Shown: positions 1 to 7,773 of the stretch, in pieces | Layout: each line of letters starts with the position of its first letter | How positions within the stretch are numbered: position 1 is the first letter of the stretch | Origin: Verrucomicrobiota bacterium | GTDB lineage: Bacteria > Verrucomicrobiota > Verrucomicrobiia > Limisphaerales > VHDF01 | DNA: 64,000 nt | Assembly (NCBI GenBank): GCA_016871495.1 | Contig: VHDF01000015.1 | Span: forward strand, 1-64,000 | Direction of reading: 5' to 3' | Notes under the pieces: model-generated | Told to the model about the DNA's origin: nothing | Database searches by the model: none | The model's input: only the letters and a program-made list of their open reading frames with translations | Program-made: the position numbers and the translations under genes

Positions 1-80
1 TCTGGCAAGGCGTCGTTAGGCATGCGCCAAACGTTACCAGCGTAGTCCGGTAAGGACAAGTCATTAGGTTAATGCTTATG

Positions 81-100
81 GCCCGGTGTCCTCACCGGGC
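81..100. terminator. GC-rich hairpin downstream of the cyclase gene
   Basis: A perfect 8-bp stem (GCCCGGTG/CACCGGGC) with a TCCT loop lies about 50 bases beyond the stop of the minus-strand cyclase gene. No T-run follows on either strand, so it is not a canonical intrinsic terminator; it may stabilise the 3' end of the glucose-dehydrogenase/cyclase transcript. The rest of bases 1-147 shows no gene. Confidence 0.35.
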
Positions 101-147
101 GTCCCGTGCATGAAATAGGCAGGCTAGAGGAGTGCGTCGTGTGCGCT

Positions 148-843
148 TCAGTGGGAGGCTCGAGGCAATCCACGTGCTGAGGATCGCTCCTTTCGCGGGC
201 GCAGCAACGCCCGGGCCGGTGCGCCGTCACTCTTCGCGATCAACATCGGCAGGCAGATCAAATCGTATCGGCCCGGATTGATCTTGGAGAGATCAAGCCC
301 TTCGATAATCCAGACCTCAGCGCCGAGGAGAATCTGATGCGTCTCCACGCCATCCTTGTAGAATCCTCCCACCGAAAGATAATCCACACCCACGGTCCTC
401 ACCCCCCGGTCCACCAGGTATTGCGCCGCTTCTTTCGAGAGGTATACGAAGTCTTTGTCGAAATCGTCCGTCTTCCACGACCTTCGGGTGTTCGCCGTTT
501 TGAAAAGGATGCGTTCGCCTTTCTTCAACCGATGGGGCGCCAAATGCCCGGGTTTGATGCTCTCCGGATCGTGGATGGCGATCACCCGGCAAGGGCCCAT
601 CGTCGCCTCAAACGGCAGCGCGTCCAACCCGCGCCCGTCCCGAATGAAGTGCCTGGGGCCATCCATGTGGGTTCCGGTATGGCAACCCATCGACATGATC
701 GACACGTTGCAAACCGCGCCTTGCTCCATGCTGAGCATCCGCTCGACCTCGACGGGAGGATTGTCCGGCCAATGCACCATGCCGGAACGCACCGGAAACG
801 TGACGTCGATCCATCCCCGTTTAGATTTTAGGTTTCGCCGCAT
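148..843 (-). CDS. Cyclase-family (kynurenine-formamidase-like) metal hydrolase
   Basis: The 231-residue protein belongs to the cyclase/arylformamidase family (PF04199), metal-dependent amidohydrolases acting on formamides, lactones or related bonds. The family signature HTGTHMDGPRHF at residues 55-66 supplies the metal ligands (H55, H59, D61, H65), and a later ETHQILLG stretch is the usual second conserved histidine region. Its start lies 15 bases beyond the stop of the zinc dehydrogenase gene on the same strand, so the two are probably co-transcribed. The C-terminus is Arg-rich and slightly long. The true substrate cannot be told; a role next to a polyol or sugar oxidation step is an inference from the neighbour. 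Confidence 0.85.
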   Translation of the reverse strand: MRRNLKSKRGWIDVTFPVRSGMVHWPDNPPVEVERMLSMEQGAVCNVSIMSMGCHTGTHMDGPRHFIRDGRGLDALPFEATMGPCRVIAIHDPESIKPGHLAPHRLKKGERILFKTANTRRSWKTDDFDKDFVYLSKEAAQYLVDRGVRTVGVDYLSVGGFYKDGVETHQILLGAEVWIIEGLDLSKINPGRYDLICLPMLIAKSDGAPARALLRPRKERSSARGLPRASH

Positions 844-858
844 GGGGTTGAGTGGGGC

Positions 859-2007
859 TTAGTCCAAACAGATGATGTTTTTGATCCCGACCGCTTTGCC
901 GAGGAGGAGCTTCTCGAAATCGTCGATCCCGTGACGACCCGTGATCACCGCCCTGACCGAATCCGGCCACCGTTTCATGAAGATCCCTAGATTCGCGATG
1001 GCGGATTCAAAGGCTGCCCGGTCCGCGTTGACGGTCCCAATCATCACTTGGTTTTTCAAAACGATGTTCTTCATCGTGGCGTCGCCCTGCACCGGAATCG
1101 GTGCGTGTGGCCCCGGGATTCCCGTAAAAATGAACGCCCCATTCATGCCCAACACCCGCAAAACATTGAACGAGATGTCCGCCTTGCCCACCGCTTCATA
1201 CACCACGTCGATGTTCCCGACTCGCTCCGCCAGTTCTTCCACCGAAACCTCCTCCGACGAGAGGTAGGGGACACCGAACGACTCCACAAGCTCCGCCTTC
1301 CGATTCGGCTTCCTCGATCGCGAATAGACGGTGGTGTTGAATCCTTGCGACTTGAACAGCATGGCGCCGAGAATGCCCACCGGTCCGGCTCCCAGCACCA
1401 CCGCATTCTTGCCCAGGCCCCGGGCCGATGAAGGCGCTCCCGACGGCAGCCAAGGCAACCGTTCCTGCACCTTCCAAAGTTGTTCCATGCCCTTCTCGGC
1501 CACCGTCAAAGGCTCAACCAAAACCGCAACCTCCCTCAATTCCGGAGGGGCATACGTGAAGTACTTCTCATAATCGACGTAAAACTCGGTCATGAACCCA
1601 TGCGTCATCTTGATGCCCCGCTCGGTAAAGTCCCCCGTCCAGCAAAAATCCTGGCGGTCATTTTGGCACGAAAGGCAATGGATGTGCTCGCAAGGCCGGC
1701 GAACGGACGGCACCACCAAATCGCCCGGCTTGAAGCGGGTGACTTGGTCGCCCACTTCCAAGACGCAACCCAATGACTCATGCCCTAGCACGAGATAATC
1801 ATGGCCGTGAGGAGGGGATCCGTAAACGAAGGTGCAAATCTCGCGGTCCGTTCCGCAGATGCCCACCTCCAACGCGCGTACTTTGACTTCGTGGCCGCTG
1901 AGAACTTGAGGATGGGCGTGGTCAATCAGGCGAACTTCCTTGCGGGAAGGCACCACCCCAACGGCTCGCATCTTCGTGCTCTTCATAAGTGCTTCGCTTT
2001 GTGCCAC
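859..2007 (-). CDS. Zinc-dependent glucose 1-dehydrogenase-like MDR oxidoreductase
   Basis: The 382-residue protein is a medium-chain dehydrogenase of the archaeal-type glucose dehydrogenase group. Visible are GICGTD (catalytic zinc Cys), LGHES (His-Glu catalytic pair), a Cys-rich structural-zinc lobe (CEHIHCLSCQNDRQDFC) and a Rossmann motif GAGPVGILGAML for NAD(P). It probably oxidises a sugar or polyol to a lactone or ketone. Start candidates are the ATG at 2007 and an in-frame ATG 21 bases downstream that gives MKSTKMRAVGVV; the second fits the family N-terminus better. It lies upstream of, and probably in one transcript with, the cyclase-family gene, which could act on the product. Confidence 0.85.
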   Translation of the reverse strand: MAQSEALMKSTKMRAVGVVPSRKEVRLIDHAHPQVLSGHEVKVRALEVGICGTDREICTFVYGSPPHGHDYLVLGHESLGCVLEVGDQVTRFKPGDLVVPSVRRPCEHIHCLSCQNDRQDFCWTGDFTERGIKMTHGFMTEFYVDYEKYFTYAPPELREVAVLVEPLTVAEKGMEQLWKVQERLPWLPSGAPSSARGLGKNAVVLGAGPVGILGAMLFKSQGFNTTVYSRSRKPNRKAELVESFGVPYLSSEEVSVEELAERVGNIDVVYEAVGKADISFNVLRVLGMNGAFIFTGIPGPHAPIPVQGDATMKNIVLKNQVMIGTVNADRAAFESAIANLGIFMKRWPDSVRAVITGRHGIDDFEKLLLGKAVGIKNIICLD

Positions 2008-2121
2008 TCAACCCACCGTCCCGGCAAAGACGGAACCTGCGTCATGTCTCACAGGGTGCTTCCATTCTAAAGGGGTGTCCCGGGGAGGACACAAGCCCAA
2101 ATCCCGCTGCGTCATCTTCCG

Positions 2122-2278
2122 CGGTGCAGCCGCAAGTTGTCGGACCGCGGCTGTGCTGAAAGCCAGCCGCAGCGGGTCGCGGTTGCGACGCGGGAGGAAC
2201 AATCGACGAGCTTATGCAAGACAACCTTGCTGCGGCTGATCCTTCGGACACAGCCGCGCTCCTCCGCCGGACCGCGCC
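2122..2278. repeat. Palindromic repeat R4, left part (interrupted by the IS)
   Basis: This gene-free stretch carries large imperfect inverted repeats (arms containing CGCGGCTGTG and CAGCCGCAG). Its outer end matches the shared terminal sequence GTGYATCCNNANGTTGTYGG found on other repeats in the window. The matching opposite end lies at 4667-4716, on the other side of the IS. I infer a short non-autonomous element into which the IS inserted. No target duplication is visible outside the two outer ends. Confidence 0.55.
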
Positions 2279-4666
2279 GTTCACCTCAACATTACACACA
2301 TCGTTTGGAGAGTATTCACGGGTCATTTTGCTGGCGGCGCTTGTGAGCCAGCAGGAGGGCCAAGTTGGCAAATCCCTGGGCGATCACCTCGGCACCGGGC
2401 TCACCGTCGCCTTTGCGGAGCAGCGCTCCCCCCAGCTTTGCCAGCCAATGGGTCGCTTGTCTTACATCCGGCTGAGTCGCGTCCTCCGCTTTTTTTATAG
2501 CAGCTCAGGATCGTCAGCTCTTCCTCTGAAAACACCGTCGTGGCGGGAAGGTTCGGGTTTTCCCGGTTCATTTTCGTCAACATCAACGTTCGCCAAGCCA
2601 CGATCAGATCAAACGCCAAAGCGCGCCGCAAATTCAAGGCTGTGCCAAACTCCCGTTTTTCGACCCGACAGCCGGTCTTGAGGACGCGGTGCCATTCTTC
2701 GATCCGCCACCGCAGGCAATACCACTGCACTTTTTCCACCGCCTGCTCCCAGTGGTTGACCGGCAGGTCCGTCAGCAGCATCCACTCCAACGGCTCTTCT
2801 CCTTCCGGGGGATCGACTTCCCTGACCCAAACCGCGTGGAGTTTCAATCCCGGCCAATGCCTCTTCAGGCGCACGTCCGACGCGCAGATCGTGACCTCAC
2901 CCCACCTCACCTCAAGCATCGCTTGGCGGGCGCGCCGTCCGGCCCGGCGGGGCACCCGCAGATGCAGGTGTCCGCGCACCGGTTGCCGGCCCATGTGCTC
3001 CCAGAGCCGGGCTTGAGGTTCGAGCGCGCGGTTGTGCTGTGCTCGAACCACCACATGCAGATTCTCCGGCCCGATGAGCGCTTGATCGAACAGTTCGTAG
3101 ATGTCCGACTCCCGGTCTCCCATTTCCACCACGGTGGTTTGGGGCATGCGACGGGCGAGGTCGGCGGCCCGGTTCAGGCTCTTGACCCAGCGGGCGCTCT
3201 CTTTTTGATCCAGCGATTTGGCGTTGCGGCCCACGCCCTCCTCCTGAGGCTCCCGGCCCCAGCACTGGGCATCCACCACCCCCAGGGGAACGCCGGCGCG
3301 GTCCATCACCAGCGTCGAGTGCAAGTGCAACCCCAGGCTCCCCTCATGATTGATCGGTCCGAGTCCCTCGGTTTGTTTGAGCCCGCTGTAGTTCAAACTG
3401 GTGGTGTCCTGCGCCAGCAGCACCAAGGGCTCCGCCGCCATCCGTTCCGCCGTGCGCGCCTTGTGGCCCGCCAGCAAAGCGTCCAAATCGATTTGTCCGC
3501 AGGCGTGCGTGACCAGCCGATACGCGCCCTGAACTTGACTCCACCCTCCGAAACTTTGCGCGTAGCTTTTCTCCGGATGATCCCACCGGCCTTGCAGCAC
3601 CTTCACCGCCCGTGCCTCCAGACGTTGATCTCCCAAATCCAACCCCGCCATCTCCGCCTCCGCCCAGTCTGCGGACTCCAGTTCTTCGCGCCACGCGCGG
3701 GCGGGGATCCTCTCGACGGGCTCCCTTTGCAACTGCTCGCGCGCTCGGCCATCCAGCGCGTAGACATAAATGTCTTTGGCCTTGTGGGGATTGGCTTCCT
3801 GGGGTCCCTTGCGCCCCCGCCCTTGACTGGTGCCGATGAGCTGCCAGTTGGCCGCCCGGTAACTCTGGCCCGTGAACTGATGACGATCGATGAAACTCTC
3901 CACCAGCAAGGGAGTGTGCCCATAGCGCTCCTGCCAATCCGCGCCGACCCGCTTCAAGGCCAGCGCCATCACTTTGCTGGCCAGGTTGGAGCACCGCACC
4001 TCCTGGCGAATCAACAGCCGCGACAGTCCAATCACGCTCTGTAAATTCGCTCTCCGCGCCCGGCTGCTCCACCCAATCCACAGATCGCGCGGCCCCAGAT
4101 GCCAGGCTGGGGGACCAAACCCGATCGCGCCCAGCCAGCCGTGAGCCGATCCCATCAAGTAGCGCATTTGACAGCCCACCAGCGGAGCGTCCTTGAGCGG
4201 ATGCTGCTGCACGATGATCTCATTCCACAGCGGGCTCAAGGGGTCCTCCCAACCTTCGATCCGATACAGATAAAGCCCCTCCACCTCATCCACCCGGCCA
4301 GGCACGGGCCCCAACGCAGGCAACGGCTCACCGCAGGAGGCCAGCCGCCGCGGTTGCCCGGCTCGAGGCCCCCGCGCCGGGGGCAGTTTCACATGGCCGG
4401 CACGATCCAGCCTGCGCAGCAAATCTCGCGCTCGGTGCAGCTTCGGCTCGTCCTCCCGACCACGCCAGTTGAGTTCCTGGCAAACATGTCGGGCCACCCT
4501 CGTCCGCGAAGGTGAAGGCTCCTGTTCACAGAAATGCTTGAGTTCTTCGAGAAACTCCACCCCGAGAATTTGTCCTCCAACGCGCAATGTTTTCATCGCG
4601 CTCACTTTGACCCAAAACCCTTCGCGTGTTTAGGTATTCAGTTTGTGTGCAATGTCGAGGTGAAGG
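2279..4666 (-). mobile_element. IS4-family insertion sequence with DruA-like/transposase fusion
   Basis: The element is bounded by 20-bp inverted repeats TTCACCTCRACATTRCACAC at 2280-2299 and (inverted) 4645-4664, matching at 18 of 20 positions. It contains a single transposase gene on the minus strand. A 7-bp direct repeat CCGCGCC flanks it at 2272-2278 and 4667-4673; it could be part of the 9-bp-type target duplication of the IS4 group, but it is GC-rich and only suggestive. The element, about 2.39 kb, is nested in repeat R4. Confidence 0.8.
2401..4605 (-). CDS. IS4/Tn5-like transposase with N-terminal DUF4338 (DruA-like) domain, C-terminus frameshifted
   Basis: The 734-residue product has a DUF4338/DruA-like region (about residues 30-290, with DLWIGWS, RCSNLASKV and YRAANW) followed by a Tn5-type DDE transposase. 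The acidic triad is visible: Asp in QDTTSLNYSG (about 400), Asp in GDRESD (about 498) and Glu in the IS4 signature Y-x2-R-x3-E-x6-K (about 634). After YKK the frame breaks at an A7 run (T7 on the plus strand, 2490-2496). With one A fewer, reading continues to 2316 through the expected Tn5-like tail (THWLAKLGGALLRKGDGEPG). The annotated 3' end is therefore out of frame. This is either an inactivating indel, a consensus error, or slippage. Confidence 0.85.
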   Translation of the reverse strand: MSAMKTLRVGGQILGVEFLEELKHFCEQEPSPSRTRVARHVCQELNWRGREDEPKLHRARDLLRRLDRAGHVKLPPARGPRAGQPRRLASCGEPLPALGPVPGRVDEVEGLYLYRIEGWEDPLSPLWNEIIVQQHPLKDAPLVGCQMRYLMGSAHGWLGAIGFGPPAWHLGPRDLWIGWSSRARRANLQSVIGLSRLLIRQEVRCSNLASKVMALALKRVGADWQERYGHTPLLVESFIDRHQFTGQSYRAANWQLIGTSQGRGRKGPQEANPHKAKDIYVYALDGRAREQLQREPVERIPARAWREELESADWAEAEMAGLDLGDQRLEARAVKVLQGRWDHPEKSYAQSFGGWSQVQGAYRLVTHACGQIDLDALLAGHKARTAERMAAEPLVLLAQDTTSLNYSGLKQTEGLGPINHEGSLGLHLHSTLVMDRAGVPLGVVDAQCWGREPQEEGVGRNAKSLDQKESARWVKSLNRAADLARRMPQTTVVEMGDRESDIYELFDQALIGPENLHVVVRAQHNRALEPQARLWEHMGRQPVRGHLHLRVPRRAGRRARQAMLEVRWGEVTICASDVRLKRHWPGLKLHAVWVREVDPPEGEEPLEWMLLTDLPVNHWEQAVEKVQWYCLRWRIEEWHRVLKTGCRVEKREFGTALNLRRALAFDLIVAWRTLMLTKMNRENPNLPATTVFSEEELTILSCYKKSGGRDSAGCKTSDPLAGKAGGSAAPQRRR

Positions 4667-4716
4667 CCGCGCCTCGGCGCTGCCGCGCGCATCACCGACA
4701 ACCTGTGGTTGCACGG
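4667..4716. repeat. Palindromic repeat R4, right part
   Basis: Immediately outside the right end of the IS lies the second terminus of R4: CCGACAACCTGTGGTTGCAC, the inverted counterpart of the end at 2122-2143. Together with the left part it suggests one short element split by the IS. Between here and the DUF481 start at 4873 I see no gene. Confidence 0.5.
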
Positions 4717-4872
4717 GCACCGGAATGAGCTGAAAAATTCCCCTTGCACCACTTTCGCACCTCATCCACTTTCCCCCGGCTCCGCGTCGGGTTCCCTCAC
4801 TCAGGCTCCTGTTGTGCCCGGAATGGGATTCCCAGACACGTCCAATCGGCTTTGATCTTAGCGCATCCATTT

Positions 4873-5595
4873 ATGAACATCACCGGCATCCTCACATCCA
4901 TCATTCTCGCGACGGCGATGGCCGTGCCGGCCATGGCCCAAGAGGCCACGAAGAAATGGGACAGCTCGGCGGCCATCGGCGCCACCGTGACCAAAGGCAA
5001 CAGCGACACCCTGCTCTTCAGCACCGGCATTCAAGGCACCCGCAAGTGGGACAAGAATGTCTGGCAACTCGGCGCCGACGGTGCTTACGGCGAAAATCAA
5101 AGCGTCAAGAACACCGAAGTGTTCCACGCCTTCACCCAATTCAACCGCCTGTTTTCCGACATGGTCTTCGGGTACCTGCGCGCGGACGGACTGCACGATT
5201 CCATCGCCGACGTGGAATATCGTTTCACTCTTTCTCCAGGTGCCGGTTACTACTTCATCAAGAACGACCGCATGACGCTCTCCGGCGAAGTCGGTCCGGG
5301 CTTCATCTCCGAAAAAGTGGGATCGACGACCAAGAATTACCTTTCGCTCCGCGTCGCCGAGCGCTTCGATTACAAGATCAACGACCGCGCCAAACTCTGG
5401 CAATCAGCCGAGTGGCTCCCCCAGGTCGATAACCTCAACAACTACATCATCAACGCCGAAATCGGTGTGGACACCAAAATCACCACCAATCTCTCGCTAC
5501 GCGTGACGCTCAATGACACTTATGACAATGAGCCCGCTCCGGGTCGCAAAAAGAACGATCTGAAGTTGATTGCAGGCGTAGCCTATTCGTTCTAG
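4873..5595 (+). CDS. DUF481 outer-membrane protein (YdiY-like)
   Basis: The 240-residue protein starts with a clear signal peptide (MNITGILTSIILATAMAVPAMAQ) at the ATG at 4873; longer upstream starts in the same frame would bury the signal and are rejected. The mature part is the DUF481 family (PF04338): alternating polar/hydrophobic strands, SAAIGATVTKGNSDT near the N-terminus, GAGYYFI in the middle and a terminal aromatic residue (GVAYSF), typical of an outer-membrane beta-barrel. E. coli YdiY is the known relative; its function is unknown. Two hairpins follow the stop. Confidence 0.85.
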   Translation: MNITGILTSIILATAMAVPAMAQEATKKWDSSAAIGATVTKGNSDTLLFSTGIQGTRKWDKNVWQLGADGAYGENQSVKNTEVFHAFTQFNRLFSDMVFGYLRADGLHDSIADVEYRFTLSPGAGYYFIKNDRMTLSGEVGPGFISEKVGSTTKNYLSLRVAERFDYKINDRAKLWQSAEWLPQVDNLNNYIINAEIGVDTKITTNLSLRVTLNDTYDNEPAPGRKKNDLKLIAGVAYSF

Positions 5596-5612
5596 CCTTT
5601 ATCCTCCTACCT

Positions 5613-5679
5613 AGGGCGTGCACCGACACGCCCTCAAGAGCCGCCGGTGGCCTGGGCGCACGCCCTCGCGCCGGCGGCT
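5613..5679. terminator. Two consecutive GC-rich hairpins after the DUF481 gene
   Basis: An 8-bp stem AGGGCGTG/CACGCCCT (5613-5634) is followed by a 9-bp stem AGCCGCCGG/CCGGCGGCT (5639-5679) with a smaller inner stem. There is no T-run, so termination would have to be Rho-assisted or the structures simply protect the mRNA end. They lie between DUF481 and the next plus-strand gene. Confidence 0.4.
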
Positions 5680-5727
5680 TCCCATTGCCCGGTAAGCCTT
5701 TGACTCGGCTCCCGCCTCTGGATCACT

Positions 5728-7500
5728 ATGCCGCACCCCATGAAATCGCGCCTGATTCTGCCCGCACTCCTCACGGTGTCCTCCATCGTTTCGACCTCGA
5801 CCTTCGCCGCCGACCACTATGAGCTCGGATCCGATTCCTTGTCGCGCCACACGTTCGCCCGGGCCGGACGCGTCGAATCGTTTTCCTTCAATGAATCCAA
5901 GGTCTTCCCGGGAACGCATCGGGACGGGTGGCTCTACATCCCCGCGCAATATGACGGGCGCACTCCGGCAGCCCTGATGGTCTTTCAGGATGGACACGCC
6001 TATATCTCCGAATCCGGCCTCATGCGCGTGCCGATCGTCTTTGACAATCTCATCGCCCGGGGGGAAATCCCGGTGACGATCGGAATCTTCATCAACCCGG
6101 GCCACGAAAAAGCGGGTGAGCCCGACGGATGGCGCTCCCGCAGCAACCGTTCCCTCGAGTACGATTCCCTCGGAAGCAACTACGCCCGATTCCTCATCGA
6201 GGAGCTCATTCCTCACGTGACGGCGAAGTTCAAGTTGAACCTCACTTCCGAGGCCCGGTTGCGCGCCCTTTCCGGCATGAGCAGCGGCGGCATCTGCGCC
6301 TTCACGGCCGCCTGGGAACGTCCCGACTACTTCTCCAAAGTGCTCTCGCATATCGGCAGTTTTGTGAACATTCGCGGAGGGCATGTTTATCCTGCCCTCA
6401 TCCGCAAAACCGCTCGCAAGCCACTCCGCGTGTTTCTCCAAGACGGCTCGAACGACCTCAACAACCAACACGGAGACTGGCCGCTGGCCAACCAGGAGAT
6501 GTTCACCTCGCTCAGCTTCGCCGGCTACGAAACGAAGCTGGTGTTCGGTGATGGCGCTCACAACGGAAAGCACGGCGGAGTCATTCTCCCCGATTCACTG
6601 CGCTGGCTCTGGCACCCGGAAATGCACCGCCCCCAACCCGGCACCTCTCTCGCCACCAACCTCTTCCCCAACCCCGCCTCCGGCGAGGGATGGGAACTTG
6701 TCGGACAGGGCTATGCATTCACCGACGCAGCCTGCTCGGATCCCCAGGGCAACTTCTATTTTTCCGACCTCCCCAAAGGCATCGTTTACAAAGTCGCCGC
6801 CGCCGGAGGAACCCCGTTTCCCTGGCTGCAAAGCGGACTCAAGATCAGTGGACTCAAATTCGGGGCGGACGGACTTCTCTACGCCTGCGTTCAAGGACAA
6901 GGGACCAACAATGTGAAGAGGGTCTCCAGCATCGACCCGGTGTCCCATCACGTCACCGACCTGGCCACCGACGTCCAGCCCAACGATCTCGCGGTTTCGA
7001 GCCGGGGCTGGATCTACTTCACAGACACCGGGGCTGGTCAGGTCGTGACCGTCCCCACGGGAGCGCGACGCATGTCCCGTCCCCGCCCCGCCTTCGGCGG
7101 CATCAACCGTCCCAACGGCATCGCCCTCTCGCGTGATGAAACTCGACTTTATGTGAGCGAATACGGCGGCACTTTCCTGTGGATCTTTCATCTCGATGAG
7201 TCGGGCAAAATCACTTCGGGCGATCGGCACGGCGGATTGCAAACCCCGGAAGGCAAGCCGGACAGCGGGGGGGACGGAATGATCACGGACGTTTATCAGC
7301 GCGCTTTTGTCACCTCTCACCTGGGCATCCAAATCTTCGAGGACAACGGTCGTTTGGGAGGCGTCGTGCCGCGTCCGCAGGCCAAGGGAACGGTGAGCTG
7401 CGCTTTCGCTGGGGCAGGTCACAGCTATCTTTACGCGTGTTCCTCGGACAAAGTCTTCCGCCGGAAATCCACCACCCACGGTTTCGCACCCCGACGCTGA
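5728..7500 (+). CDS. Secreted esterase (EstD/Fes-like) fused to an SMP-30-type beta-propeller
   Basis: The 590-residue protein has a Sec signal peptide (residues 1-28, ending STFAA). Residues about 50-315 form an alpha/beta hydrolase of the enterochelin-esterase/feruloyl-esterase (PF00756) type, with nucleophile elbow GMSSGG (Ser185) and a C-terminal HNGKHGG that can supply the histidine. Residues about 330-590 are an SMP-30/gluconolactonase-like propeller (ACSDPQGNFYFSD, NRPNGIALSRDETRLYVSE). Such fusions occur in polysaccharide-degrading Verrucomicrobiota and Planctomycetota, which suggests de-esterification of plant or algal polymers plus lactone hydrolysis; the substrate is inference. Bases 7501-7773 after it hold nothing I can support. 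Confidence 0.85.
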   Translation: MPHPMKSRLILPALLTVSSIVSTSTFAADHYELGSDSLSRHTFARAGRVESFSFNESKVFPGTHRDGWLYIPAQYDGRTPAALMVFQDGHAYISESGLMRVPIVFDNLIARGEIPVTIGIFINPGHEKAGEPDGWRSRSNRSLEYDSLGSNYARFLIEELIPHVTAKFKLNLTSEARLRALSGMSSGGICAFTAAWERPDYFSKVLSHIGSFVNIRGGHVYPALIRKTARKPLRVFLQDGSNDLNNQHGDWPLANQEMFTSLSFAGYETKLVFGDGAHNGKHGGVILPDSLRWLWHPEMHRPQPGTSLATNLFPNPASGEGWELVGQGYAFTDAACSDPQGNFYFSDLPKGIVYKVAAAGGTPFPWLQSGLKISGLKFGADGLLYACVQGQGTNNVKRVSSIDPVSHHVTDLATDVQPNDLAVSSRGWIYFTDTGAGQVVTVPTGARRMSRPRPAFGGINRPNGIALSRDETRLYVSEYGGTFLWIFHLDESGKITSGDRHGGLQTPEGKPDSGGDGMITDVYQRAFVTSHLGIQIFEDNGRLGGVVPRPQAKGTVSCAFAGAGHSYLYACSSDKVFRRKSTTHGFAPRR

Positions 7501-7773
7501 AACCACGGAGACCAAGTATTCGTACGATGGAGCCGGGAGTTCGCAGCGGAAGCATACGTTCCTCAAAATCACCGGGCAGGCTCCCGCACCCGTGGAAGGG
7601 CAAACCGCGGCGCGCACGCAATGCGTGCAGCCTTGGAGCGATCCGCTTCGTCGAGAGGCCGGTTTCATGTTCCGGGCTGGGGTCGTCAAGGAATCGAAAG
7701 GGTCCGCGATCCACTCCGCCCCTTTCTGGATTGTTGCCTTGAATCGAAGGCGGCCTTTGAGGGAAGAAGAAGC

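Noticed and set aside
337-831. Long plus-strand open frames opposite the cyclase gene
   Set aside because: They are shadows of the minus-strand gene; the composition is unnatural and no motif is seen.
2689-4044. 451-codon plus-strand frame opposite the transposase
   Set aside because: It is antisense to a clearly conserved transposase with its DDE and YREK motifs and has no domain of its own.
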